DNA from: Mangrovibacterium diazotrophicum
GTDB lineage: Bacteria; Bacteroidota; Bacteroidia; Bacteroidales; Prolixibacteraceae
Length of the DNA: 64,000 bases
Direction: 5' to 3'
Assembly: GCF_003610535.1 (NCBI RefSeq)
Contig: NZ_RAPN01000001.1
Location: 1,971,320 to 2,035,319 of the forward strand
In this document: positions 9,553 through 19,272 of the stretch, piece after piece
Numbering within the stretch: the stretch's first letter is position 1
Layout of the letters: every line of letters begins with the position of its first letter
The notes under the pieces: model-generated
Told to the model about the DNA's origin: nothing
The model's database searches: none
What the model saw: the letters and a program-made list of their open reading frames with translations, nothing else
Translations under genes and position numbers: made by a program

Positions 9553-10575
9553 CTATTTCGAATAAACCACCTCGTTTACCAGTTTTTTACCATCAAAGAA
9601 ATCGCGGATATTATCCAAGGTAACTCCGGCGATATTCATCAAAGCTTCCCGCGTAAAAAAGGCTTGATGAGAGGTAATAATTACATTATTGAAGGTCAGC
9701 AAACGAGCCAAAGTATCGTCGAACAAAACACGATCCGACAAATCCTCGAAGAAATATTCGCTCTCTTCTTCGTAAACGTCCAAACCAGCAGAGGCAACTT
9801 TCCCTGACTTCAAACCGTCAATCAAATCCGAAGTTCGAATCAGCTTACCACGACCGGTATTGATAATCATCACACCTTTTTTCATCAAAGCGATGGCATC
9901 TTTATCGATCAGCCATTTAGTTTCCCGAGTCAACGGGCAGTTCAGCGAAATAACATCCGACTTTTGCAACAGGCTATCCAGATCAACGTAGGTAAACCCA
10001 ATCTCTGATGCCAGCTTCTCATCCGGGTAGGGATCGTAAGCCAACACTTCCATATCAAAACCTTTCAGGATTTTCACCAATGCTTTCCCGATCTTTCCGG
10101 TTCCAATTACCCCAGCAGTTTTTCCTTGCATGGTAAAGCCCATCAAGCCATTTAGCGTAAAGTTCGCATCGCGGGTTCTGAAATAAGCCCGGTGAATCTT
10201 CCGGTTCAGCGTCATCATCAGTGCAACGGTATGTTCGGCAATTGCATTTGGCGAATAGGCAGGCACCCGAACAATTTGCATTTTCCCTTTAGCGTGCTTC
10301 AAATCCACATTGTTAAAACCGGAACAACGCAAAGCGACCAACTTTACGCCAAACTCAGAAAGCTGATCAATAACTTCCGCAGATATAATGTCGTTCACAA
10401 ACACCACCACAACATCGGCATCCTTGGCCAAAATACAGTTATCGGGAGTAATATGATATTGGAAATATTTAATGCGGTAACCATAATCTTCGTTCAGCTG
10501 ATTAAAAACTTCACGATCGTAGGGTTTCGTATCAAAAAAGGCAATCAACGGCTTTGATTTTTCTTCACTCATCAC
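9553..10575 (-). CDS. ldhA: D-lactate dehydrogenase (D-2-hydroxyacid dehydrogenase family)
   Basis: The 340-residue enzyme carries the NAD-binding GVIGTGKIGKAL motif, VISLNCPLTRETKWLI, the INTGRGKLI signature with catalytic Arg region, and the acid-base His in SHQAFFTREAL, which is typical of fermentative D-lactate dehydrogenases rather than phosphoglycerate dehydrogenases. It reduces pyruvate to D-lactate with NADH in the cytosol. It appears monocistronic, convergent with the small STAS-like gene. Substrate assignment is by family resemblance. Confidence 0.88.
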   Translation of the reverse strand: MMSEEKSKPLIAFFDTKPYDREVFNQLNEDYGYRIKYFQYHITPDNCILAKDADVVVVFVNDIISAEVIDQLSEFGVKLVALRCSGFNNVDLKHAKGKMQIVRVPAYSPNAIAEHTVALMMTLNRKIHRAYFRTRDANFTLNGLMGFTMQGKTAGVIGTGKIGKALVKILKGFDMEVLAYDPYPDEKLASEIGFTYVDLDSLLQKSDVISLNCPLTRETKWLIDKDAIALMKKGVMIINTGRGKLIRTSDLIDGLKSGKVASAGLDVYEEESEYFFEDLSDRVLFDDTLARLLTFNNVIITSHQAFFTREALMNIAGVTLDNIRDFFDGKKLVNEVVYSK

Positions 10576-10899
10576 TTAAACAGATTAAAATGGTTTTTAG
10601 GAATAGAAGAACATATCTGGCCCCTAAAAGTTCGCGAAAAGAATCTCCTAAACGAATCAAACCCTATGATTGACGGGCATTCCACCTTCGCCACGAAACA
10701 CCTAATCACACCGCATACTATTTACTGAAACTTATCGAATTACACAACAAAAACTCATTTCCAGGTCGACTTTTCAATAACATATTTTAACGATCGACAA
10801 GCGCCAATTTGTTAAGAAATTATTACTAAATTTGAGAGCATCCGAACAAAACAAACCACTTTTGAAACGATTTTTTCTAACCAATAAAAATCAACAAAC
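10576..10899. other. Intergenic region between divergent ldhA and fusA2
   Basis: This 324-base stretch separates two divergent genes. I find no credible coding frame. It holds a -7-like box TAAATTTG (10827-10834) for fusA2, with a TTTG 15 bases upstream (10808-10811), shorter than the usual spacing. The ldhA side has only an imperfect match near 10661-10670. In Bacteroides the EF-G2 gene is under nutrient control, so an activator site may lie here, but I cannot recognise one. Confidence 0.4.
10827..10834 (+). promoter_or_regulatory. Candidate -7 box of fusA2
   Basis: TAAATTTG fits TAnnTTTG exactly and would leave a leader of about 60 bases before the fusA2 start. The upstream TTTG is too close for an ideal -33 element, as expected for an activator-dependent promoter or a chance match. 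Confidence 0.35.
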
Positions 10900-13056
10900 A
10901 TGAAAGTATATCAGACAAACGAAATCCGGAACATTGCTTTAATTGGCAATGCCGGCAGTGGGAAAACCACCCTCGCAGAAGCCATGCTGCTTGAGGGTGG
11001 AGTAATTAACCGCCGGGGCGAAGTAACAGCCAAAAACACCGTATCGGATTACCAGCCCATCGAGCAGGACTATGGCAACTCCGTTTTCTCTACCGTACTT
11101 CATACCGAATACAACAATAAAAAAATCAACATCATCGACACCCCGGGAATGGACGATTTCCGAGGGTCAGTAATTTCCGCTCTTCATGTGGTTGGCAGCG
11201 CCCTTGTTGTTGTCAACACACCACACGGAATCGAGTCAGGAACTGAATCTGCTTACCGAATTACGCACAACGCACACAAGCCTGTGATTTTCCTGTTCAA
11301 TCATCTTGATCACGAAAACGCCAACTACGAACAAACATTGGAACAGGCAAAAGCCAACTACGGCGCCAAAGTCACCCCGATCCAATACCCGGTCAATGCC
11401 GGACCCGGTTTCGACACAATTATCGACGTGTTGAAAATGAAACAATATAAATTCCCGCTGGATGGCGGACCGGCCCAAATAACCGAAATCCCGGAAAATG
11501 AAAAAGAACGGGCTGATGCACTGCACAACGAATTGGTAGAAATGGCAGCCGAAAACGACGAGGGACTAATGGAACTCTATTTCGAAAAAGGGACATTAAC
11601 CGAAGACGAAATGCGCCAGGGAATCAAATTGGGCATGATTGAACGTTCTCTATTCCCCGTATTCTGCGCCGGCGCCAAACACGATATCGGTGTGAGCCGC
11701 CTGATGGAATTCATCACAAACATCACACCTTCGCCTGCTGAAGCAGTTGAAGTTCCCGAAGTGAACGGCAAACACCCCAAAGTTGACCCATCGGATCCAA
11801 CTTCACTCTTTGTTTTCAAAACAACCATTGAGCAACATGTTGGCGAAATCACCTTCTTCAAAGTAATGAGCGGAACCGTAAAAGAAGGCCAGGATTTGAC
11901 CAACTCGAAATCAGGAAACAAGGAGAGAATCTCCCAAATCTTCGTCAATGCCGGTAAAAACCGTACCAAAGTGAGCGAAATGATCGCCGGCGACATCGGT
12001 TCAACCGTCAAACTAAGGGAGACAAAAGTGAACCATACCTTAAGTGAAAAAGAAGCAGCATACAATTTCAAACCAATTGAATTCCCTTCATCACGACACT
12101 CAGTTGCTCTTTACGCAGTTAACGAAGCTGATGAAGAAAAGGTAGGCGAAATGTTCGCCAAGCTTCACGACGAAGACCCAACCTACGTTGTTGAATACTC
12201 GAAAGAACTGAAACAAATGCTGATTCATTGCCAGGGCGAGTACCACCTGAATGCATTGTACTGGTACTACAAAAACATTTTCAAAATCGATATCGAATTT
12301 AAAGCACCGAAAATTCCCTATCGCGAAACCATCACCAAATCGGCCCAGGCTGACTATCGTCACAAAAAGCAATCGGGTGGCGCCGGCCAGTTCGGAGAGG
12401 TCCACATGATCATCGAGCCCTACGAAGAAGGCTCGGAACCGAAAACCTCATTCAAAATGAATGGCAAAGATCAAAAGCTTTCTGTTCGCGATACACAGGA
12501 ACACCCGCTTCCATGGGGTGGAAAATTGATCTACCACAACTGTATCGTCGGTGGTTCAATTGACGCACGTTTTCTGCCGGCAATACTGAAAGGTATCATG
12601 GAAAAAATGGAAGAAGGTCCCCTCACCGGATCGTACGCCCGCGACATCCGGGTTTATGTGTACGACGGAAAAATGCACCCGGTTGATAGCAACGAAATCT
12701 CGTTCAAACTGGCAGGGCGCAACGCTTTCTCGCAAGCCTTTAAAGAAGCAGGGCCAAAAATCCTGGAACCAATCTATAATCTCGAAGTTGTTGTTCCAAG
12801 CGACCGCATGGGTGATGTCATGAGCGACCTGCAAGGTCGCCGCGCATTAATCATGGGCATGGGCAGCGAAAAAGGTTATGAAAAGATTGAAGCAAAAGTT
12901 CCGCTGAAGGAGATGTACAAATATGCGACATCCCTGAGCTCACTGACACAAGGGAGAGGCCGTTTCTCGATGAAATTTGACGGATACGAAAAAGTTCCGC
13001 AGGAAGTACAGGAAGAATTGCTAAACACCTATGCTGCCGAATTAGTAGAAGACTAA
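10900..13056 (+). CDS. fusA2: Elongation factor G paralogue with altered GTPase centre (EF-G2 type)
   Basis: The 718-residue protein aligns with EF-G over all domains and keeps domain IV (KKQSGGAGQFGEVHMI), but the GTPase differs from the canonical copy at 2050-4158. The P-loop is GNAGSGKT (16-23), the switch I ERGIT is replaced by QDYGNSV (about 56-62), switch II is DTPGMDDF (80-87) with Met in place of the catalytic His, and NKxD is NHLD (134-137). In Bacteroides thetaiotaomicron an EF-G paralogue has been reported to support translocation without GTP hydrolysis; this protein has the features expected of such a factor. It appears to be a single-gene unit ending at a strong terminator. Confidence 0.9.
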   Translation: MKVYQTNEIRNIALIGNAGSGKTTLAEAMLLEGGVINRRGEVTAKNTVSDYQPIEQDYGNSVFSTVLHTEYNNKKINIIDTPGMDDFRGSVISALHVVGSALVVVNTPHGIESGTESAYRITHNAHKPVIFLFNHLDHENANYEQTLEQAKANYGAKVTPIQYPVNAGPGFDTIIDVLKMKQYKFPLDGGPAQITEIPENEKERADALHNELVEMAAENDEGLMELYFEKGTLTEDEMRQGIKLGMIERSLFPVFCAGAKHDIGVSRLMEFITNITPSPAEAVEVPEVNGKHPKVDPSDPTSLFVFKTTIEQHVGEITFFKVMSGTVKEGQDLTNSKSGNKERISQIFVNAGKNRTKVSEMIAGDIGSTVKLRETKVNHTLSEKEAAYNFKPIEFPSSRHSVALYAVNEADEEKVGEMFAKLHDEDPTYVVEYSKELKQMLIHCQGEYHLNALYWYYKNIFKIDIEFKAPKIPYRETITKSAQADYRHKKQSGGAGQFGEVHMIIEPYEEGSEPKTSFKMNGKDQKLSVRDTQEHPLPWGGKLIYHNCIVGGSIDARFLPAILKGIMEKMEEGPLTGSYARDIRVYVYDGKMHPVDSNEISFKLAGRNAFSQAFKEAGPKILEPIYNLEVVVPSDRMGDVMSDLQGRRALIMGMGSEKGYEKIEAKVPLKEMYKYATSLSSLTQGRGRFSMKFDGYEKVPQEVQEELLNTYAAELVED

Positions 13057-13103
13057 AAGTCACCTTTTCTAATCATACAAATAATTTAAGTGTACTGTTG
13101 AGA

Positions 13104-13139
13104 AAGCCCGGATTTGCCATCCGGGCTTATTTTTTTTTT
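13104..13139 (+). terminator. Intrinsic terminator after fusA2
   Basis: A 10-bp stem AAGCCCGGAT/ATCCGGGCTT (13104-13113 and 13119-13128) with a TTGCC loop is followed by a run of ten T. It lies 48 bases after the fusA2 stop and before the convergent surface-protein gene. Confidence 0.92.
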
Positions 13140-13169
13140 AGCAGATAATTCGATTAACCCAATGAGCGG

Positions 13170-14453
13170 CTATTTCCCTCGAAACAAGTGAAAAAATCCC
13201 TGGGCTTTTCGCTTGCGATCGTCTCGCCCTCGCCCTTCTACGACATAGTAATAAACCCCGGGACTCGCATAACGACCACCAATCTTTCCATCCCAACCTA
13301 AATCTGCGCCATCATTATCAAAGGTTCCCAGGTTGCTTCGACTAACGGAAAAGACTTGTTTCCCCCATCGATTGAATATTTTGATATCAATGCTCTTCAT
13401 GGAGCTGTATTTAATTAAGAAAGTCTCATTCGTACCATCATTGTTAGGCGTGAAGAAGTTGGGAGCTTCAATAAACGATGAATCCGCGATGATATAGTAA
13501 TCCAGGTAAGTCGTATCCCGACAAACCGCCGATGACGAATTCTTCGTTGCAACCAGCTTCACCATATACTTACCTGTACTTTGGTAGGTATAAACCGGAT
13601 TTTGATCCAAAGCTACGTCCATGATACTGTCGGAAACTGATCCCTGCGATTCCGCTTCGTCAATCATTTCATACAAATCCCGGTAAAAAAACCATTCATA
13701 CTCGTCAGCATTCGTCGACTGGTTAGTGAAGTTAACAGTCAAAGGCGCTTCCGCTGCAGTCGAATTATAATCGGTCACAAAAGCCGCTTCCGGCACAATC
13801 GACTCGTAATAAACATCCGCTTCACCGGAACAGCCAAACTGGTCGTACACCGTCAGCTTGTAGGTTGCACTTTCGGCCGGCGGATTGTAAATTGCCGGAC
13901 TCAGCAACGAACTTTGCAAGTCAGAGCCTGCCTCCCATTTCACCTGGACATTTTTATACAACTGAAGCGTTCCACCGGTTCCCAAATCATTATAAGTTGA
14001 GCTAGCCTCGGTAAAAGCACCGGTTAGCTGGAAATATTCACAAGTTGACTCGGAAATCGAAGCCGAAACCTCGTACCAACTATTGAAAACCCAGGCCGTA
14101 TAAGTTTCCGTGTTGCCGCCCGAAACCACATTCACCCGATAACAACCATCGGCTAAATTATTAATCGTAGAACTGACCGCATTGGAGTTGTCAGACTGAA
14201 AAGCCTCGAACGAATTCGTTCCGGAATTATACTTCAACCACTCGTAATTGGCAGGATCTCCGCTTGAATAGGCCGCTGTCAAGGCTCCTACTGAGCCACC
14301 TTGCTGACTGCAAAAAATATAGATATTATCCTGAGGGCCGGTGCTGTAAGAAGTTGTTGCAACACCATCTGAATTTGCGGTTATTTGAGCTCTCAAAGTA
14401 CCACCCAACAAACACATCGTCAGGCATAGGAAACAGGAAAACAAGCGCTTCAT
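13170..14453 (-). CDS. Type IX secretion type B (gliding-motility-like C-terminal) surface protein
   Basis: The start is set at 14451-14453 (MKRLFSCFLCLTMCLLGG), which gives a clean signal peptide ending near LRAQ; 17 further codons upstream are open but spoil it. The 427-residue product has a PKD-like domain (about 230-330, PLTVNFTNQSTNADEYEWFF to GKYMVKLVATKNSS) and a C-terminal domain of about 85 residues beginning FFTPNNDGTNETF, with IKIFNRWGKQVF and GWDGKIGGRYASPGVYYYVV, the type B type IX sorting signal. It is probably exported and surface-attached; the ligand is unknown. No gliding or PorP gene is adjacent. Confidence 0.9.
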   Translation of the reverse strand: MKRLFSCFLCLTMCLLGGTLRAQITANSDGVATTSYSTGPQDNIYIFCSQQGGSVGALTAAYSSGDPANYEWLKYNSGTNSFEAFQSDNSNAVSSTINNLADGCYRVNVVSGGNTETYTAWVFNSWYEVSASISESTCEYFQLTGAFTEASSTYNDLGTGGTLQLYKNVQVKWEAGSDLQSSLLSPAIYNPPAESATYKLTVYDQFGCSGEADVYYESIVPEAAFVTDYNSTAAEAPLTVNFTNQSTNADEYEWFFYRDLYEMIDEAESQGSVSDSIMDVALDQNPVYTYQSTGKYMVKLVATKNSSSAVCRDTTYLDYYIIADSSFIEAPNFFTPNNDGTNETFLIKYSSMKSIDIKIFNRWGKQVFSVSRSNLGTFDNDGADLGWDGKIGGRYASPGVYYYVVEGRGRDDRKRKAQGFFHLFRGK

Positions 14454-14764
14454 TTTCAAGAGAATCGTTTTTAATTTCGTGAATCTAACAATATTAACGC
14501 ACAAAAAGCCGGAATCTTTTGTATCCCATCAGATTTATTTTCATTCTCAAAAACACAGGCAACAAGCGACTTACAAATATTCTTTTAAATTCTTGTTGAA
14601 AACTATCGGCAGCCTAAACAATGAATACGGGAAATAGGTTTTACTTTTGAACCACATAAAGATGGATGAATTACTCTCCGCTTAATATCAACTTAAAAGG
14701 AAACCGAAATTTTAACAGACAAGTTGTTTAATGCCGGTTTCGATAGAAGACCTGAAAAGATTGC
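14454..14764. other. Intergenic region between divergent surface-protein and helicase genes
   Basis: No coding frame with support is seen in these 311 bases. A -7-like TACTTTTG lies at 14642-14649, 116 bases before the helicase start, without a recognisable -33 element. On the other strand TAATATTG (14489-14496) is a seven-of-eight match upstream of the surface protein. Confidence 0.35.
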
Positions 14765-17098
14765 ATGAATTATTTGGATGGATTAAATGAAGCCCAACGG
14801 GCAGCCGTTGTCAACATTGACGGACCGTCATTGGTTATCGCCGGAGCCGGCTCCGGAAAAACCAGAGTACTTACTTTTCGTATTGCCCACCTGTTGCAAC
14901 AGGGCGCAAAACCCGGAAGTATTCTATCACTGACGTTCACCAACAAAGCGGCACGCGAAATGAAAGAACGTATTGCAACCATTGTCGGCCACTCAACAGC
15001 CCGCAATTTATGGATGGGTACGTTTCACTCTATTTTTGCCCGCATTTTGCGCACCGAAGCAGAAGTGCTTGGCTTTCCGTCCAACTTCACCATTTACGAC
15101 TCGGCTGATTCGAAAAGTTTGTTGAAGACGATTTTGAAGAGCATGCAGCTCGACGAGAAAGTTTACAAGCCCAACGTGGTTGCCGGACGTATTTCGGCAG
15201 CAAAAAACAGCTTGATTACCCCACCCGCATACCAGCAAAACGGGCAAATTATGGAATACGATATGAGTATCCGCATGCCACGAATTGCTGAAATTTACAA
15301 GGAATACGAAAAGCGATGCAGATTGGCCGGCGCTATGGACTTTGACGATTTGTTGCTGAAGACAAACATTCTTTTCCGCGATCACAAAGACATTCTGGCA
15401 AAGTACCAGCAAAAATTCGATTACCTTTTGGTAGACGAGTACCAGGATACCAACTTTGCGCAGTACCTGATTGTGAAAAACCTGGCGGCACTGCACCAGA
15501 ATTTGTGTGTAGTTGGCGACGATGCACAAAGTATTTATTCGTTCCGTGGCGCGCGAATTGAAAACATTCTGAACTTCCAGAAAGATTACCCGCAACACAA
15601 GATCTTCAAACTCGAACAAAATTACCGTTCGACCCAAACGATTGTGAACGCGGCCAATAGCGTGATTGCCAAGAACAAACGCCAGATACCAAAAAATGTA
15701 TTTTCAGATAATCCGCATGGCAACCGCATCAAGGTCTTCTCGGCTTTGACTGATAACGAAGAAGGCTACCTGATTGCCAATGAAATCAGCGAAACGCGCA
15801 TGCGTCACCACTACAACTACCTGGATTACGCCATTCTTTACCGGACCAACGCGCAGTCGCGTATCTTTGAAGAAGCCCTGCGAAAACGAAACATTCCTTA
15901 TAAAATATACGGTGGCTTATCCTTCTACCAACGCAAAGAAATCAAGGATCTGCTGTCTTATTTTCGACTGGTTATCAACCCAAAGGACAACGAAGCACTG
16001 AAACGAATCATCAACTACCCGGCACGCGGGATCGGTGATACCACTTTGGCAAAACTGGAACAGGCAGCCTTGGCCGAAGGCGTTTCAATTTTCGAAGTAG
16101 TCAAAAAAAGTCCACAGGAAAACCCTGCAGGGCTAAACAAAGGAACACTCAGCAAGCTCGTTGAATTCTCCGGCATCATCCAGCAATTTGAAGAGAAAAC
16201 CGAGATTGCCGATGCCTACGAATTGGCCGGATTGATCGCCACGCAAACGGGCATCATGAAAGACCTGTACCGTGATCAAACGCCGGAGGGCCTGAGCCGT
16301 TTCGAAAACATCCAGGAATTGTTGAATGGTATCCAGGAATTTACCATCAATGCCCGCGAAGAAGGGTCGCCAAATGCACTGGGAAATTACATGGAGGACG
16401 TTGCCCTTTTGACCGACCAGGACAGCGACAAAGAGGAAGACCGCGACAAAGTAACCCTGATGACGGTGCACTCATCCAAAGGTCTGGAGTTTAAAAACGT
16501 ATTTATTGTTGGGGTTGAAGAAAACCTGTTTCCTTCGGCGCCAATGGGCGGTGCCAGTCCAAGTATTGAGTCGTTTGAGGAAGAACGTCGTTTGTTCTAC
16601 GTGGCACTTACGCGTGCTGAGGAAAACGCTTACCTGAGTTTCGCCAAACAACGGTACCGTTGGGGAAAACTGGATTTCTGCAACCCGAGTCGTTTCATCA
16701 CTGAAGTTGATCCCAAGTTTTTGGATTTACCGGAGGACAATGGTATTGGCTACGAACGGGAACCGACTGTTGCAGGTGGTTACGCCGGTTTCAGAAAACC
16801 GCAACCGGAACAACCTGCAGCACCGACACAGCCTGGACGACAAACGGCAGCCAATCCGCAAGCGATGAACCAAAAGCTGATGCAGCTGCGTGAAGCCAAA
16901 AAACAAAATCAAAACTTTGATGGCGACGACCCGCGCGATATCCAAAGCGGAATGACCGTGGAACATCAGCGTTTTGGTAAAGGAAAAGTACAACAGGTAG
17001 AAGGTGCGTTCCCGAATTTGAAAGCAACCGTTTTCTTCCAAAATGCCGGACAAAAGCAGTTGTTGTTGAAATTTGCGAAGCTCCGAATCGTCCGCTAA
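14765..17098 (+). CDS. pcrA: ATP-dependent 3'-5' DNA helicase, UvrD/PcrA family
   Basis: The 777-residue superfamily 1 helicase has motif I GAGSGKTRVLTFRI (about 27-40), Ia LTFTNKAAREMKER, motif II DEYQDTN, motif III VVGDDAQSIYSFRGA, motif IV LEQNYRST, motif V VTLMTVHSSKGLEF and motif VI FYVALTRAEE. After a low-complexity Pro/Gln linker, the C-terminus has a Tudor-like module (MTVEHQRFGKGKVQQVEG), which in PcrA contacts RNA polymerase. It acts in nucleotide excision repair and in removing protein roadblocks. It appears to be transcribed alone. Confidence 0.95.
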   Translation: MNYLDGLNEAQRAAVVNIDGPSLVIAGAGSGKTRVLTFRIAHLLQQGAKPGSILSLTFTNKAAREMKERIATIVGHSTARNLWMGTFHSIFARILRTEAEVLGFPSNFTIYDSADSKSLLKTILKSMQLDEKVYKPNVVAGRISAAKNSLITPPAYQQNGQIMEYDMSIRMPRIAEIYKEYEKRCRLAGAMDFDDLLLKTNILFRDHKDILAKYQQKFDYLLVDEYQDTNFAQYLIVKNLAALHQNLCVVGDDAQSIYSFRGARIENILNFQKDYPQHKIFKLEQNYRSTQTIVNAANSVIAKNKRQIPKNVFSDNPHGNRIKVFSALTDNEEGYLIANEISETRMRHHYNYLDYAILYRTNAQSRIFEEALRKRNIPYKIYGGLSFYQRKEIKDLLSYFRLVINPKDNEALKRIINYPARGIGDTTLAKLEQAALAEGVSIFEVVKKSPQENPAGLNKGTLSKLVEFSGIIQQFEEKTEIADAYELAGLIATQTGIMKDLYRDQTPEGLSRFENIQELLNGIQEFTINAREEGSPNALGNYMEDVALLTDQDSDKEEDRDKVTLMTVHSSKGLEFKNVFIVGVEENLFPSAPMGGASPSIESFEEERRLFYVALTRAEENAYLSFAKQRYRWGKLDFCNPSRFITEVDPKFLDLPEDNGIGYEREPTVAGGYAGFRKPQPEQPAAPTQPGRQTAANPQAMNQKLMQLREAKKQNQNFDGDDPRDIQSGMTVEHQRFGKGKVQQVEGAFPNLKATVFFQNAGQKQLLLKFAKLRIVR

Positions 17099-17185
17099 CG
17101 AAGGGTTTAAAGGGTGAGTTTTTAGTGTAAAAGATTTGGCAGACCGATTATTTCGATTAGATTTGCAGATAAGAATCACCTTCAC

Positions 17186-17200
17186 TACTGATAATCAGTA
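17186..17200. repeat. 15-bp palindrome upstream of DUF4290-murA
   Basis: TACTGAT (17186-17192) and ATCAGTA (17194-17200) form perfect arms around a single A. It lies 65 bases before the DUF4290 start and could be a dimeric regulator site. No T-run follows, so it is not a terminator. Confidence 0.3.
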
Positions 17201-17264
17201 AAGAATATTACCCGATTGACTCAACCTTAAGTTGACCTCAGTTTTTATTATTGAACATTTTTGC

Positions 17265-17879
17265 ATGGATTACAATTCAAATCGTAAGAAAATGCCCCTA
17301 CCCGAATATGGGCGCAATCTTCAAAATATGGTCGATCACATTATGACCATCGAAGATCGGGAAGAAAGAAATCGTGCAGCTCGCACCGTCATCGATATTA
17401 TGGGAAACATGTACCCTTATCTGCGTGACATCAACGACTTTAAGCATAAGCTTTGGGACCACCTTGCAATCATGTCCGATTTCCAACTTGATATCGATTA
17501 TCCTTACGATCCGCCACGTCGCGAAACATTCAACGAACCACCTCAACGGATTCCGTACGCAGTTGGTCGCATCAAATTACGACACTATGGCAAAATCCTT
17601 GAATCATTGGTTGACAAAGCCAAAAATTATGAATCGGGAGAAGAAAAGGAAGTGTTGATCAAACTCTTGGCGAACCACATGAAAAAAAGCTATTTAGCTT
17701 GGAACAAGGACGCCGTAGACGACGAAAAAATTTATGAGGATTTGGAAATTCTATCCAAGGGATCAATTAAACGAAGTGATCTTGGGCTGACAGAAACCAA
17801 AGATTTGCTTTTCCGTCCTCGTAAAAAGCAACAACCGCAAAACAACAACAACCGCAACCAAAAGAAGCATCGTAAATAA
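17265..17879 (+). CDS. DUF4290 family protein
   Basis: The 204-residue start at 17265 (MDYNSNRKKMPLPEYGRNLQ) is preferred over an in-frame codon 11 positions earlier because the conserved PEYGRNLQNMV region begins here. The protein is soluble and helical, with MYPYLRDINDFKHKLWDHL and a very basic Gln/Asn-rich tail (about 180-204) that might bind nucleic acid. This family is almost confined to Bacteroidota and is characteristically found directly upstream of murA, as here with a 24-base gap. Its function is unknown. Confidence 0.88.
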   Translation: MDYNSNRKKMPLPEYGRNLQNMVDHIMTIEDREERNRAARTVIDIMGNMYPYLRDINDFKHKLWDHLAIMSDFQLDIDYPYDPPRRETFNEPPQRIPYAVGRIKLRHYGKILESLVDKAKNYESGEEKEVLIKLLANHMKKSYLAWNKDAVDDEKIYEDLEILSKGSIKRSDLGLTETKDLLFRPRKKQQPQNNNNRNQKKHRK

Positions 17880-17903
17880 CCACGATTAATTTATTACTCC
17901 GGA

Positions 17904-19211
17904 ATGGCAACATTTCATATTGAAGGGGGCAAAAAATTAAAAGGGACACTAGAACCGCAAGGCGCGAAAAACGAGGCCCTGCAGATCATCTGTGCCACCC
18001 TGCTTAGTCCCGAACCGATCACAATTACCAATATTCCCGAAATTCGGGACGTTCTGAAACTAATCGAATTATTGGGCGAACTTGGCGTAAAAACCGAGAG
18101 ACTTGCCAAAGGTTCTTACCGATTTCAGGCCGATAACATCAATCTCGACTATTTACAAAGCGAGCGTTTTTCGCAGCAGGCGATCAGCCTACGAGGATCG
18201 ATCATGATTGTTGGGCCGCTGTTGGCTCGTTTTGGCGAAGCATACATCCCTCAGCCGGGTGGCGACAAAATCGGACGCCGCCGTTTGGACACGCACTTCG
18301 TGGGTCTGCAAAAACTGGGGGCCGAATTTAAATTCGACGCGGAGAAGCATTTCTACAGCGTTAAAGCCCAAAAACTTTCAGGAGCTTACATGTTGCTTGA
18401 TGAAGCTTCCGTTACCGGTACGGCAAACATCCTCATGGCTGCCGTATTAGCTGAAGGAACAACAACCATCTACAACGCGGCCTGCGAGCCTTACCTGCAA
18501 CAGCTTTCCAGAATGCTGGTCAGCATGGGAGCAAAAATCTCCGGAATTGGCTCCAACCTATTGAATATCGAGGGCGTTTCGTCCCTGAAAGGGTGTGAAC
18601 ACCGAATCCTTCCCGACATGATCGAGGTTGGTAGTTTTATTGGATTGGCAGCCATGACTGGCTCTGAAATAACGATTCCGAATGCAGGAATTGAACACCT
18701 GGGAATTATCCCCGACTCATTCAAACGTCTGGGAATTAAAATGGAAATCATTGGAGACGACATTCATATTCCGGCACAGGACGAATACGAAATCGAAACA
18801 TTTATCGATGGCTCCATCATGACTATTGCCGATGCTCCGTGGCCAGGATTGACACCCGACTTGCTCAGTATCTTCCTGGTAGTGGCAACTCAAGCGAAAG
18901 GCAGCGTACTCATCCACCAAAAAATGTTTGAAAGCCGTTTGTTCTTTGTCGACAAGTTGATTGACATGGGTGCGCAGATCATTTTGTGTGACCCGCACCG
19001 GGCTACCGTGATTGGTCTAAATAAAAAAGTACAACTACGTGGTACGACCATGACCTCGCCCGATATTCGTGCAGGGGTTGCGCTGTTGATTGCAGCTTTG
19101 TCGGCTCAAGGCAATAGCAAGATCTCCAATATCGAACAAATCGACCGTGGTTATGAGCAGATTGACAGCCGGTTAAATGCCATTGGTGCAGCCATTGAAC
19201 GGATCAACTAG
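17904..19211 (+). CDS. murA: UDP-N-acetylglucosamine 1-carboxyvinyltransferase with Asp at the catalytic Cys position
   Basis: The 435-residue EPSP-synthase-fold enzyme transfers enolpyruvate from PEP to UDP-GlcNAc, the first committed step of peptidoglycan synthesis. It shows QGAKNEALQI near the N-terminus, LRGSIMIVGPLLARFGEA (96-113) and RAGVALLIAAL in the C-terminal half. The loop normally reading PGGC reads PGGDKIG, placing Asp at residue 121 (codon 18264-18266). Asp there keeps activity but prevents covalent modification by fosfomycin, as known for mycobacterial and chlamydial MurA. It follows DUF4290, likely as an operon. Confidence 0.95.
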   Translation: MATFHIEGGKKLKGTLEPQGAKNEALQIICATLLSPEPITITNIPEIRDVLKLIELLGELGVKTERLAKGSYRFQADNINLDYLQSERFSQQAISLRGSIMIVGPLLARFGEAYIPQPGGDKIGRRRLDTHFVGLQKLGAEFKFDAEKHFYSVKAQKLSGAYMLLDEASVTGTANILMAAVLAEGTTTIYNAACEPYLQQLSRMLVSMGAKISGIGSNLLNIEGVSSLKGCEHRILPDMIEVGSFIGLAAMTGSEITIPNAGIEHLGIIPDSFKRLGIKMEIIGDDIHIPAQDEYEIETFIDGSIMTIADAPWPGLTPDLLSIFLVVATQAKGSVLIHQKMFESRLFFVDKLIDMGAQIILCDPHRATVIGLNKKVQLRGTTMTSPDIRAGVALLIAALSAQGNSKISNIEQIDRGYEQIDSRLNAIGAAIERIN

Positions 19212-19272
19212 AAGAAGCATATTTGTTAAGATTTCTAAACGAGTGTTTGGAATTGATCCATTCGGCTTAAAT

